DNA from: Serratia symbiotica
GTDB taxonomy: Bacteria; Pseudomonadota; Gammaproteobacteria; Enterobacterales; Enterobacteriaceae
Direction of reading: 5' to 3'
DNA length: 64,000 bases
NCBI GenBank assembly: GCA_900155695.1
Contig: FUHL01000001.1
Coordinates: 186,001 to 250,000, forward strand
Shown: positions 55,467-64,000 of the stretch, one piece after another
Layout of the letters: each line of letters begins with the position of its first letter
Numbering within the stretch: the first letter of the stretch is position 1
The notes under the pieces: generated by a model
The model's input: the letters and a program-made list of their open reading frames with translations, nothing else
Database searches by the model: none
What the model was told of the DNA's origin: nothing
Made by a program: the position numbers and the translations under genes

Positions 55467-56333
55467 TTAATGTGTGGTTGTAGTACTAAAGTCAAGCGAC
55501 ATCATAATACTCAACGTAATAATAACAACAATTGAGAATATGAATAATTTTCTCGCCCACATTCGGTTATCTTTAGTTTTGTAACCGCATAGTGCTAGAG
55601 CAAGCCACCATATATTCAAGATAGTAGATATAATCAGATACTTGTAGCCGGTATAGCCGTTTAGTGTCATCATCATAGTGAAGATCATAAATGCTAGGAT
55701 AAAAGTATTAATATAATTCTTAGTGATAGGGATACCCTTGACGACAGGAAGGATTGGGATGTTAGCCGCTTGATAATCTTGTAATCTGAAAATAGCAATT
55801 GCATAGGAATGAGGTATTTGCCAAAGACTAAAAATAGTCATCAAGATTAATGCACCTGTATCAAAATTATTTGTCACTGCACAATATCCAATAACTGGTG
55901 GTATAGCGCCAGCTAAGCTACCAATGAACGTGCTATATACTGAATAACGTTTCATATATAAGCTATAAATGACAACATAAATAATGAAGCCTAACAATGC
56001 TAAAAACATGCTGAGTAGATTAGTGCCAATATAAAGTAATGCAAGACCAGTAAGACCTAAAATGGTCGCGTAAAATAGAGTGGCATTTAAAGATAGATGC
56101 CCTTGAACTAGTACTCTATTCTTAGTTCTTTCCATTTTATTATCAATATCGCGATCAATGTAGTTATTGAATACACAACCTGATGCCATTACCAAAGAAA
56201 CACATAATATTGTAGTGAGGAATAAGGGATAATCTATATAGCCTTTAGAAGCAAGTAAAAATCCTCCAATTAAAGAAATTAAATTGCCGAAAATAATTCT
56301 TGGTTTAGTGAGTTGCAGGTAATGTTGCATCAT
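55467..56333 (-). CDS. cyoE: Protoheme IX farnesyltransferase (heme O synthase)
   Basis: CyoE adds a farnesyl group to heme B to make heme O, the high-spin heme of cytochrome bo3. It is a UbiA-family membrane protein of 288 residues (E. coli 296). The prenyl-diphosphate motifs are present: [18 protein letters not shown] and the second Asp-rich region near [18 protein letters not shown]. Helices begin at [21 protein letters not shown]. It lies 18 bases after cyoD in the cyo operon. Confidence 0.96.
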   Translation of the reverse strand: MMQHYLQLTKPRIIFGNLISLIGGFLLASKGYIDYPLFLTTILCVSLVMASGCVFNNYIDRDIDNKMERTKNRVLVQGHLSLNATLFYATILGLTGLALLYIGTNLLSMFLALLGFIIYVVIYSLYMKRYSVYSTFIGSLAGAIPPVIGYCAVTNNFDTGALILMTIFSLWQIPHSYAIAIFRLQDYQAANIPILPVVKGIPITKNYINTFILAFMIFTMMMTLNGYTGYKYLIISTILNIWWLALALCGYKTKDNRMWARKLFIFSIVVIITLSIMMSLDFSTTTTH

Positions 56334-56351
56334 TATGTATAGTTCGATTTG

Positions 56352-56690
56352 TTAAGTAACTAACATATTGAGGTTAAGGTTATATATAATCCAGAGAGAA
56401 CCTATGACTATAATACCGATGATTATAGCTGTAAATAGCAATGTCACTATATTCCAGCGATCTGCCAATGAGGTATTGATATTGAGGAAATAAATAAGAT
56501 GTATTACGACTTGAAGTACTGCAGTTCCTATAACAACTACTAAGATAGTATTATGAGAAGCAGAGTTATTTATCACCATCATAAAGGGAATAATAGTTAA
56601 GATAATCGATAATATAAAACCGATGAGATGTGATCTAATATTATAGTGGCTGATATTATCATCGGAAGTAATGTGGCAGGCAGGTTTCAT
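56352..56690 (-). CDS. cyoD: Cytochrome bo3 ubiquinol oxidase subunit IV
   Basis: CyoD is a small three-helix subunit that helps assembly of the CuB centre. From the ATG at 56690 it is 112 residues plus stop (E. coli 109), matching [35 protein letters not shown] and [13 protein letters not shown]. The frame opens further upstream, but that part overlaps cyoC and is not conserved. Its ATG overlaps the cyoC stop by four bases. Confidence 0.95.
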   Translation of the reverse strand: MKPACHITSDDNISHYNIRSHLIGFILSIILTIIPFMMVINNSASHNTILVVVIGTAVLQVVIHLIYFLNINTSLADRWNIVTLLFTAIIIGIIVIGSLWIIYNLNLNMLVT

Positions 56691-57304
56691 GCCATAACTC
56701 CTAGTAGGTAAACAATGGTAAAGACACAAATCCAAATGATATCTAAGAAATGCCAGAATAAATTTAGACATTTCAAGGAAATTTTATTATTTGATGTTAT
56801 CCCGCGTTGACTAACTTGAATCATCATGATCGTTATCCAAATCAAACCAATACATACATGCAAACCGTGAGTGGCTACCAAAGCAAAGAAGGCAGAAAGA
56901 AATGCACTGCTATCCGGGCCAAAGCCTTTAGAAATTAAGGAATAGAAGTCATATATTTCTATTGCAATAAAGCTAAAACCAAACAGAAATGTGATAAATA
57001 ACCAAATATTTACGCTGCCTATTTTACATTTTTCCATGGAACACATGGTCATTCCATAGGTTATTGAGCTACATAATAGTAGAAAAGTTTCAGCTAATAT
57101 GAATTTTAATTCGAAAATCTCTTTTCCTGAAGGACCACTTGCGATTCCATTTACCAGTACAGCATAAGTCGCGAATAAGCATGCAAATAAAATACAATCA
57201 CTCATCAGGTAAATCCACATTCCAAAGACTTTAATTTCTCCTATATCATGATTTCCATGCTTTTCTTGAACTGCGTTAGGGGTAATAAGAGTATTAGTTA
57301 ACAT
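56687..57304 (-). CDS. cyoC: Cytochrome bo3 ubiquinol oxidase subunit III
   Basis: CyoC is the five-helix subunit III of the haem-copper oxidase family. The 205 residues (E. coli 204) match along the length: [59 protein letters not shown] and [19 protein letters not shown]. It overlaps the cyoB end by 11 bases and the cyoD start by four, so the three are translationally coupled. Confidence 0.97.
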   Translation of the reverse strand: MLTNTLITPNAVQEKHGNHDIGEIKVFGMWIYLMSDCILFACLFATYAVLVNGIASGPSGKEIFELKFILAETFLLLCSSITYGMTMCSMEKCKIGSVNIWLFITFLFGFSFIAIEIYDFYSLISKGFGPDSSAFLSAFFALVATHGLHVCIGLIWITIMMIQVSQRGITSNNKISLKCLNLFWHFLDIIWICVFTIVYLLGVMA

Positions 57305-59285
57305 GTTGTACGCCTATTTTACTAATTTGTTCATAGTATTGATTTTCAATACGTTCAATTTCATGAATAGTTACATAGTAATTAATATCTTTATCGAAGC
57401 TCTTGGCTATCCAGATTGCGATAATGCCAATAAAGCTAACAATTGCCATCCACCATATATTCCAAATCATTGCAAAACCGCATGCCAGACTAAATCCAGC
57501 TATAATTACACCAGCACTGGTATTTTTTGGCATACAAATCGTTGAGTATTTCTCTGGTTTATTATAGGTTGTCCCTTTTTCTTTTATAGTCCAAAATTCA
57601 TCGCGATTATGAATTTTTGGAACTACGGCAAAGTTGTAGAATGGCGGCGGAGAAGAAGTCGACCATTCTAATGTTCGCCCATTCCATGGATCACCACTCA
57701 CATCAAGGTTTTTCTCACGATCACGTACACTCACAAAGATTTGAATAAATTGGCATAACACGCCGCAGGCAATCAGCGCTGTACCGCAAGCAGCCACTAA
57801 TAGCAATGTGTGAAATTCAGGATTAATATCCTGACTAAGACGACGAGTCATACCCATAAAGCCTAAAACGTATAACGGCATAAAAGCAATAAAAAAACCA
57901 ATAATCCATAACCAGAAAGCACGGATGCCCCATGTATCGTTAAGCTGGAAACCAAAAAATTTAGGGAACCAGTAAGTCAAGCCAGCAAAACAACCGAATA
58001 CAACACCACCAATAATGACGTTATGGAAATGAGCAATAAGGAACAAGCTATTGTGCAATACAAAATTTGCGCCTGGCACTGACAGAAGAACGCCACTCAT
58101 CCCACCTATAGAAAAAGTGATAATAAAACCAACAGTCCATAACATGATAGAGTTGAATTGTATACGACCATGATACATGGTAAACAACCAGTTAAAAATT
58201 TTAACTCCAGTTGGAATAGCAATAATCATGGTAGCAATACCGAAGAAAGCATTAACATCTGCACCAGAGCCCATAGTAAAGAAATGATGTAACCATACGA
58301 TAAATGACATGATAGTAATTACAATCGTAGCCCATACTAGAGACGTATAACCAAACAAACGTTTTCTTGAAAAGGTTGCAGTAACTTCTGAAAAGATACC
58401 GAATATTGGTAGAACTAAAATGTAGACTTCTGGATGACCCCAAGCCCATATTAAGTTAATGTACATCATCATGTTTCCGCCCATATCATTAGTAAAGAAA
58501 TGGGTACCGAGATAGCGATCTAACGTTAGGAAGGCGATCGTTACAGTAAGAATCGGAAAAGCAACGATAATAAGCACGTTAGTACATAGCACTGTCCACG
58601 TAAATACTGGCATTTTCATCATAGTCATGCCAGGAGCACGCATTTTTATAATCGTAGTAAAGAAATTTATGCCAGTCAAAAGAGTACCAAGTCCAGAAAT
58701 CTGTAAACTCCAAATCCAGTAATCTACTCCAACGCCAGGGCTATACACTTTACCTGATAGCGGAGGATATGCTAACCACCCGGTTTGTGCAAATTCACCA
58801 ATCCCTAGAGAGAGGTTAATTAGTACTACACCTACTACAAAGAGCCAAAAACTTAGAGAATTTAAGAAAGGAAATGCTACGTCACGTGCACCAATTTGTA
58901 ATGGTATAACGATATTCATTAGACCTACTATTAACGGCATTGCCATGAAGAAGATCATGATGACGCCGTGCGCAGTGAATATTTGATCGTAATGCTGAGG
59001 CTGTAGGAAACCAACCTCCCCAGCAGATGCGATCACTTGCTGGCTGCGCATCATAATAGCATCGGCAAAACCACGTAATAACATCACCATAGCTACAATG
59101 ATATACATAATACCAATTTTCTTGTGGTCAACTGAAGTGAGCCAATTGCTCCACAGCCATTTCCAGTTCCCTGAATATGTAATCAATGCTAAAAGTGCTA
59201 ACCCTAAAATAAGAATCATAGCCACGGTACCCATAATTATCGGTTCGTGATATGGAATCGCATTAAATGTTAATTTTCCTAACAT
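57294..59285 (-). CDS. cyoB: Cytochrome bo3 ubiquinol oxidase subunit I
   Basis: CyoB is the catalytic core: it binds low-spin heme b, heme o3 and CuB, reduces oxygen to water and pumps protons. From the ATG at 59285 it is 663 residues, exactly the E. coli length, starting [16 protein letters not shown]; an in-frame ATG 12 codons upstream lies inside cyoA. Metal and heme His ligands are in ARGVIM-type [22 protein letters not shown] (His and Tyr cross-link), WLHHFFTMG and LIAHFHNVI. The quinone site residues around [13 protein letters not shown] are kept. A ribosome site (AAGGA) lies nine bases before the ATG, just inside cyoA. Confidence 0.98.
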   Translation of the reverse strand: MLGKLTFNAIPYHEPIIMGTVAMILILGLALLALITYSGNWKWLWSNWLTSVDHKKIGIMYIIVAMVMLLRGFADAIMMRSQQVIASAGEVGFLQPQHYDQIFTAHGVIMIFFMAMPLIVGLMNIVIPLQIGARDVAFPFLNSLSFWLFVVGVVLINLSLGIGEFAQTGWLAYPPLSGKVYSPGVGVDYWIWSLQISGLGTLLTGINFFTTIIKMRAPGMTMMKMPVFTWTVLCTNVLIIVAFPILTVTIAFLTLDRYLGTHFFTNDMGGNMMMYINLIWAWGHPEVYILVLPIFGIFSEVTATFSRKRLFGYTSLVWATIVITIMSFIVWLHHFFTMGSGADVNAFFGIATMIIAIPTGVKIFNWLFTMYHGRIQFNSIMLWTVGFIITFSIGGMSGVLLSVPGANFVLHNSLFLIAHFHNVIIGGVVFGCFAGLTYWFPKFFGFQLNDTWGIRAFWLWIIGFFIAFMPLYVLGFMGMTRRLSQDINPEFHTLLLVAACGTALIACGVLCQFIQIFVSVRDREKNLDVSGDPWNGRTLEWSTSSPPPFYNFAVVPKIHNRDEFWTIKEKGTTYNKPEKYSTICMPKNTSAGVIIAGFSLACGFAMIWNIWWMAIVSFIGIIAIWIAKSFDKDINYYVTIHEIERIENQYYEQISKIGVQHVN

Positions 59286-59289
59286 CAGT

Positions 59290-60222
59290 TCATTCCTTAG
59301 CTCCAGTGTGAGCATGTACACCCATATCTATATCTAGATGTTTAAGAGCGCCATTATGGCTCTCCATATCACCCATAAATTTGGCAATATTTTCTTTAAA
59401 TAAATTTGGTTTGACACTAGAGAAGTAAGTAACCAGGTGATTGTCATTGGGCACTTCTAGTATTTTAAAGTCTCGAGTATCATTAAGGTTAATAGGTGAG
59501 GTTTTTACCTTTGCGACCCATTGATTAAATTCGAATATTGTTGGCGTCACAATGGCAGTAAACTTCATACCTGAAAATCCACGTCCACTATAACTGCTTG
59601 ATATACCTTTGTATTGTCCTGCTTCGTTACTAATTAAATGCAGTTTTGTTTGCATGCCCGCCATTGCATAAATTTGTCCTCCTAACTGAGGAATAAAGAA
59701 CGAGTTCATGACTGAGTTAGAAGTAACTTTAAATTCTATAGGAATATCTTTCGGGAAAGCTAATTCATTGACAGTCGCTATCCCTTGCTCTGGATAGATA
59801 AATAACCATTTCCAGTCGAGAGATATTACTTCGATTGTCATTGGTTTCTTATCAGTGACTATTGGTTTAAATGGATCAAGTTCATGTGTAGTCTTCCAGG
59901 TAATGGTGCCTAGGATAGAGATAATAATGATAGGAATACTCCAAACAACTGTTTCAATTTTATGCGAATGCGACCAATCAGGGCGGTATTTAGCATTTTT
60001 ATTAGATGCTCTATACTTCCAGGCAAAAGTAAAGACTGTAACAATAACCGGTATTACTACAATCAACATTAATGTGATGGCAGTAATAATAAGCATCCGT
60101 TGCTCTATCCCAATTGATCCTTTAGGATTCATTAATGCGATATTATGGCATCCACTAAGCACGATCGTTCCAGCAATTAAGAACATCATCCAAAAACTTT
60201 TATTATACTTATTAAGTCTCAT
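59290..60222 (-). CDS. cyoA: Cytochrome bo3 ubiquinol oxidase subunit II
   Basis: CyoA is subunit II; quinol oxidases lack its CuA site. The 310 residues (E. coli 315) begin with a lipoprotein signal ([12 protein letters not shown], acylated Cys), then two membrane helices ([36 protein letters not shown]) and a periplasmic cupredoxin domain ([45 protein letters not shown]). It is first in cyoABCDE. With complex I lost in this genome, quinol must come from another dehydrogenase. Confidence 0.97.
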   Translation of the reverse strand: MRLNKYNKSFWMMFLIAGTIVLSGCHNIALMNPKGSIGIEQRMLIITAITLMLIVVIPVIVTVFTFAWKYRASNKNAKYRPDWSHSHKIETVVWSIPIIIISILGTITWKTTHELDPFKPIVTDKKPMTIEVISLDWKWLFIYPEQGIATVNELAFPKDIPIEFKVTSNSVMNSFFIPQLGGQIYAMAGMQTKLHLISNEAGQYKGISSSYSGRGFSGMKFTAIVTPTIFEFNQWVAKVKTSPINLNDTRDFKILEVPNDNHLVTYFSSVKPNLFKENIAKFMGDMESHNGALKHLDIDMGVHAHTGAKE

Positions 60223-61531
60223 CTAATGACCTCAATCATAAAAGCGCCATTGTCGTTCTATATATCTCGGTATTTTACTGTAAGGGTACAGTGCTGTAAA
60301 CATGCTTAAGATCCTTTGTTCTTTAATTTTAGAGTTTTGTTAATGAAGTTATAAATATTGCTTTATTGGTTTTTTTCTAAATAGAAATAACATATTTGCG
60401 TGTTTTATCATGTCTATGCTTACCATATTGATAAAAAACAAGGTATAAGTAATATAAGTTAGAATAAAATACCTTTACAAGCACAATACAGACGAAATTC
60501 TAATCTTGATACAAATGAATTGGAGTTTTTACGCTCTTAGAAAAAGACACTATATTTGCATATAGGATTCGAGACATATGCCTATTCGATTGAATGCAGT
60601 GTTGATTATCCGATATATCCTTTTACTGGAGCAATAAAGAGAGGATTTATCTAAAATTTACAGCTATCAGAAAAGACTATAAAACTATCTTCATCTAACC
60701 TAAGATTGCTGATGTATAAATCTAGTGATAGAGATGCATCCTACAGCACAAAATTGCAAGTTCATAGTATCCTTAGCTGAGGATACAATCCATTTTTTTA
60801 AGTGCATCGAGACCTCTTTGCAATATTAAGTGCAACTAATATATAGGTTGAGTTGATCTATATTATACCGATATTTTACATGTAATATTAGCCAAAGATG
60901 AGCCAATAGAACATAGTTGACTTAATCAAGATTAGAAATATATAAGAAGTAAAATATATAGGCTTGTATATATCGCACAGCACTGATATTTTTATAGCTA
61001 TTTTCACTAGCAATACTAGCAAGAAAAGGGAAATAATAAGCGCTCTAAATAATACGAAAAATGATAAATAACATACGTATATCTAATCAATATGCTTTAA
61101 GATGCACTTATCTTACAAGATCATGCTAGTCCATATCATCGTTGTTACATAAAATGTATATTGACAATAACTATACTAAGTATATTAGCAACCGTATTAG
61201 TAATTTCTTACATAGAATAGGAGCTTTCTTAGCTCTATAGCTAGCCTCTAATATTCCATTGCAAAAATAACATGACATGTTAAGAAATGCACTTGTCAAT
61301 TAAGTTACTGTTCACAGTATATTATGGATGCATTCTGTTTAGAGGGTCGCTTAATTTGAGATGATCTTGCTTATACTATGGCTTATAGTAAATTTTTAGT
61401 AAATTTTAATGTTTATATATTATAGATCTTTTAATATGCCATCTAATTTTAAAGATTAAATGATGCCATACGGATTCTCTGATAGTTTATATTAATGTAT
61501 TCAAGATTTCATTCATGGAGCATGAAGTGTG
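60223..61531. other. 1.3 kb divergent gene desert between cyoA and dsbA
   Basis: Holds promoters for both flanking genes. In E. coli ampG precedes cyoA and srkA precedes dsbA; I compared both from memory and saw no convincing remnant. AT-rich with stops in all frames. Confidence 0.5.
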
Positions 61532-62164
61532 ATGAAGAAAATATTCTTAACGTTTGTTGGTCTAGTCATGTCATATAGTGCCTTGGCCACTAATTTTAGT
61601 GATGGTAATCAGTATGTTACTCTAGATAGACCAGTAACTAGTGAGCCACAGATACTGGAATTATTTTCTTTTAACTGTCCGCATTGCTATAAGTTTGAAC
61701 ATATTTATTTTTTTTCTAAAAACGTGCAAAAATTGCTACCTGTTAATACAAAAATTACCCGATACCATGTTGAGTCGCTAGGTCCACTTGGACAAGAGCT
61801 AACACAAGCTTGGGCTGTGGCTATGGCGTTGGGTATAGAAGAAAGAATTAGTATATTGATGTTTGAAGCCATTCAGAACATCCAATCTATCAAGACGAAT
61901 GATGATATCTGCAGTGTGTTTATAAAAGCTGGTGTAAGTAAGGAGGATTATGATGCTGCTTGGAATAGCTTCGTAGTAAAATATTTAGTATTTCAACAAA
62001 AAAAAGCTGTAGAAAATATCCAATTACGTGGTGTTCCAACTATACTTGTAAACGGGAAATATATAGTTAAAAATGACGGGCTGGATAGTAGCTCAATGGA
62101 TACTTATGTAAAACAGTTTATAGATGTTGTAAAATTTTTAAGTAACAAAAATAGGTTCAAATAA
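61532..62164 (+). CDS. dsbA: Periplasmic thiol:disulfide oxidoreductase DsbA
   Basis: DsbA introduces disulfide bonds into exported proteins. The 210-residue product (E. coli 208) has a signal peptide (MKKIFLTFVGLVMSYSALA), a thioredoxin fold with helical insert, the active-site Cys pair in FNCPHCYKFE and the cis-Pro loop in LRGVPTILVNGKY. LTQAWAVAMALG and YDAAWNSFVVK are nearly identical to E. coli. I use the ATG at 61532, matching MKKI; a GTG sits three bases earlier. Several surface regions are quite divergent. It lies before polA as in E. coli, with yihF and yihG lost. Confidence 0.95.
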   Translation: MKKIFLTFVGLVMSYSALATNFSDGNQYVTLDRPVTSEPQILELFSFNCPHCYKFEHIYFFSKNVQKLLPVNTKITRYHVESLGPLGQELTQAWAVAMALGIEERISILMFEAIQNIQSIKTNDDICSVFIKAGVSKEDYDAAWNSFVVKYLVFQQKKAVENIQLRGVPTILVNGKYIVKNDGLDSSSMDTYVKQFIDVVKFLSNKNRFK

Positions 62165-62663
62165 AAAATAAATGTTTTCTATGAAAAGCTCTTTTCTTAT
62201 CATCATATTTTAAATATTGCGTAAAATTTTAATTTTTTTGCATGAGCGATATATTAAATATAGATATAATAGCAGGATATAATTTGCTTATGTTATCTAT
62301 ATAGCTATTAATATCTATATAGCTATTAAGATTTAAGATAAATTACCTTAATGTTTTTATTAGATATAATTAGAGTAAGATAAATTTTATTCAGAGAATA
62401 GTACAATGTATCATTTTCTACCTAAAGACGACTTTCTATTAAGAGAATAAATAATATATCTTGATTTGATTTTAATTTAAAACTTACTTACCATGTATTA
62501 TTTAAACCTTAATTACTGTGCATTAAAGTATTGAACATAATCAATCGTGTAACATGTTAGAATACTATAAGATGACTTTAATTTTTCATAATATATTAAC
62601 ATTCCTTTCTTTAGGATAGCTAAAGTATGATGATAGTAATATGTAATCATGCTTAAAAAAATC
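62165..62663. other. Spacer between dsbA and polA
   Basis: 0.5 kb with a perfect 18-base tandem duplication at 62294-62329. No remnant of the E. coli genes in this place (yihF, yihG) is recognisable. Confidence 0.5.
62294..62329. repeat. Tandem duplication, 18-bp unit
   Basis: Two exact adjacent copies of TATCTATATAGCTATTAA in non-coding DNA between dsbA and polA. Confidence 0.9.
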
Positions 62664-63545
62664 ATGGCCAATATAATTAAGCAACTATTGCTCTTAGTTG
62701 ATGGTTCTTCCTACCTATATCGAGCGTATCATGCTTATCCACTTTTGCGAAATTCAGCAGGTGAACCAACTGGAGCAATATATGGTGTATTAAATATGCT
62801 GCGTAGCTTATTGCGGCAATATCAACCAAGCCGCCTTGCAGTAGTATTTGATGCTCAAGGTAAAACTTTTCGTAATGCACTATTCAACGAGTACAAAGCT
62901 CATCGTCTACCAATGCCAGAGACTCTCTGTGCGCAAGTCGAACCACTACATCAAATACTTAAAGCTATAGAAATTCCGATAATAGTTATGCCAGGTGTCG
63001 AGGCAGATGATGTGATCGGAACGTTAGCGCTAGAAGCTGAAACCACTGGTGATTCAGTATTGATTAGTACTGGAGATAAGGACATGGCTCAATTAGTCAC
63101 TTCTAATGTGAGGCTAATTAATACTACGAACAATACTGTACTAGGGCCGCAAGAAATATATGATAAATATAGTATTCCACCTAAGTTGATCATCGATTTC
63201 TTGGCATTAATGGGTGATGCTTCAGATAATATTCCTGGTGTCATAGGGATTGGTAAGAAAACTGCACAGGCTCTCTTACAGGGCATTGGTGGATTAGATG
63301 CCATATATAATAACCTAAATAGCATAGCTAAGCTTGGATTTCGTGGAGCTAAGACCACGGCGGTTAAATTAGAGGAACAAAAAGATATAGCTTACCTTTC
63401 CTATAAACTGGCAATAATTAAAACTAATCTACAATTAGAAATTTCGTACCTAGACCTAAAAAGGTCTACACCTAATCTTGACGTCATACAGAAACTATTT
63501 GAACATTATGCATTTAAAAAACTCGTTAGCAGATATAGCAATTGA
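62664..63545 (+). CDS. polA: DNA polymerase I reduced to its 5' nuclease domain
   Basis: In E. coli, PolA (928 residues) removes RNA primers with its N-terminal 5'-3' nuclease and fills the gap with its polymerase. Here an open frame of 293 residues covers only the nuclease: [51 protein letters not shown] and [27 protein letters not shown] carry the acidic metal ligands and helix-hairpin-helix. I take the ATG at 62664 ([16 protein letters not shown]), which matches the E. coli spacing; the frame opens at 62649. It ends soon after YAFKK, at the domain boundary, by a frameshift in an A6 tract. A free 5' nuclease is a known state of polA in Buchnera. Confidence 0.93.
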   Translation: MANIIKQLLLLVDGSSYLYRAYHAYPLLRNSAGEPTGAIYGVLNMLRSLLRQYQPSRLAVVFDAQGKTFRNALFNEYKAHRLPMPETLCAQVEPLHQILKAIEIPIIVMPGVEADDVIGTLALEAETTGDSVLISTGDKDMAQLVTSNVRLINTTNNTVLGPQEIYDKYSIPPKLIIDFLALMGDASDNIPGVIGIGKKTAQALLQGIGGLDAIYNNLNSIAKLGFRGAKTTAVKLEEQKDIAYLSYKLAIIKTNLQLEISYLDLKRSTPNLDVIQKLFEHYAFKKLVSRYSN

Positions 63546-64000
63546 TACTATGTTTAGAGCAAAGCCTAAAAATAGCCAGTATAACGCAGTTAACTACAGT
63601 GGAAAAAATGCAAGTCATAGAGGATGGTTTACCATTTCAAGATAGTTATATCGCTATTTTGGATAACGATACTTTTAATTATTGGTTGCAACTGTTGCAA
63701 AAGTCCAATGTATTTTCCTTTAATACGGAAACTGATGAATTAAATATACTGAGCACCAACATCATTGGTTTATCATTTGCGGTAGTGCCAGGCAAAGCCG
63801 TGTATTTACCGGTAGCACATGAGTATCTATATGTACCAGAACAGTTAACTCTCGACTATGTCTTGGCAAAACTTAAGCCGCTATTAGAAGATGCAAAAGT
63901 ACTAAAAATTGGAGAGAATTTACAGTGCAATATTAGTGTATTGATTCGATATGGAATTAATCTGCGTGGCATTGCCTATGACACTATGTTATAATCCTAT
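63546..64000 (+). pseudogene. polA: polA continuation: broken 3'-5' exonuclease domain, cut by window edge
   Basis: Beyond the first stop the PolA sequence continues in other frames. Near 63515-63580 a third frame reads [18 protein letters not shown] (E. coli TADVEAGKWLQAKGAKPAA). From about 63570 another frame gives VFSFNTETDELN, GLSFAVVPGKAVYLPVAHEYL, LKPLLEDAKVLKIGENLQ and GIAYDTML, then TAA followed by codons for SY, where E. coli has DTMLESY. So there are two frameshifts and a Glu-to-stop change. The metal-binding Asp355 (FDTETD) and Asp424 (KYDRG) are both Asn. The frame can be opened at a TTG (63542), but I doubt it is made. Confidence 0.85.

Noticed and set aside
63542-63994. Second polA frame as an independent protein
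   Set aside because: It starts only at a TTG, lacks two catalytic Asp residues and ends at a stop inside a conserved motif; it is best read as pseudogene sequence.
1-64000. CRISPR array, prophage, transposon or secretion system
   Set aside because: Both strands were read for spaced repeats, transposase or integrase motifs and phage genes; only short tandem duplications and core genes were found.

Overview
The window is an AT-rich stretch of a gammaproteobacterial (Enterobacterales) chromosome in advanced genome reduction. Nearly every intact gene reads as a close relative of its Escherichia coli counterpart. Several E. coli-like neighbourhoods survive: holA-nadD, ackA-pta, mnmA/purB, recA-alaS-csrA-serV-argV, gyrA/ubiG-nrdA-nrdB-yfaE, fruBKA, cyoABCDE-yajR and dsbA-polA. 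They are separated by long deserts (up to 3.5 kb) of AT-rich DNA without usable reading frames. No transposase, integrase, prophage, restriction system, CRISPR array or toxin gene is visible. This pattern fits a vertically inherited insect symbiont at an intermediate stage of reduction; I cannot name the species from sequence alone.

Layout. 1-1636: end of holA, then nadD. 1860-4754: an apparent non-coding region that on the minus strand is the wreck of the nuo (respiratory complex I) operon, with recognisable pieces of nuoA, nuoB, nuoCD, nuoG and nuoN in order. 5691-9140: ackA-pta. 9578-12552: purB and mnmA. 13058-14855: tRNA-Val and pykF. 16945-17157: a cold-shock gene. 18509-21218: pyrE (probable rph debris upstream) and queF. 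24781-26715: rnb. 27795-27867: tRNA-Phe. 29208-32783: trhO, then qmcA-ybbJ. 33518-39110: tRNA-Arg, tRNA-Ser, csrA, alaS, recA. 40423-48175: yfaE, nrdB, nrdA, ubiG and divergent gyrA. 48918-52683: fruA, fruK, fruB. 54007-60222: yajR and the cytochrome bo3 operon. 61532 to the end: dsbA and a broken polA.

How it fits together. Fructose can enter by FruB/FruA, be phosphorylated by FruK, pass through pyruvate kinase PykF and yield ATP through Pta-AckA. Respiration still has the bo3 quinol oxidase, but complex I is lost here, so electrons must reach quinone by another dehydrogenase. Nucleotide supply (pyrE, purB, nrdAB-yfaE), NAD synthesis (nadD), ubiquinone (ubiG), heme O (cyoE), tRNA modification (mnmA, trhO, queF) and protein folding (dsbA) are kept.

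Most notable observations: (1) the decaying nuo operon, with internal deletions joining nuoCD to nuoG and nuoG to nuoN; (2) polA reduced to its 5' nuclease domain, followed by a still-readable 3'-5' exonuclease domain carrying frameshifts, a stop codon and two catalytic Asp-to-Asn changes; (3) repeated 15-20 bp tandem duplications in non-coding DNA, one of which frameshifted nuoG; (4) GyrA with Ile at position 83 and without its acidic tail; (5) a tRNA-Phe gene without an encoded CCA end. Comparisons with E. coli proteins are from memory, not from a search.
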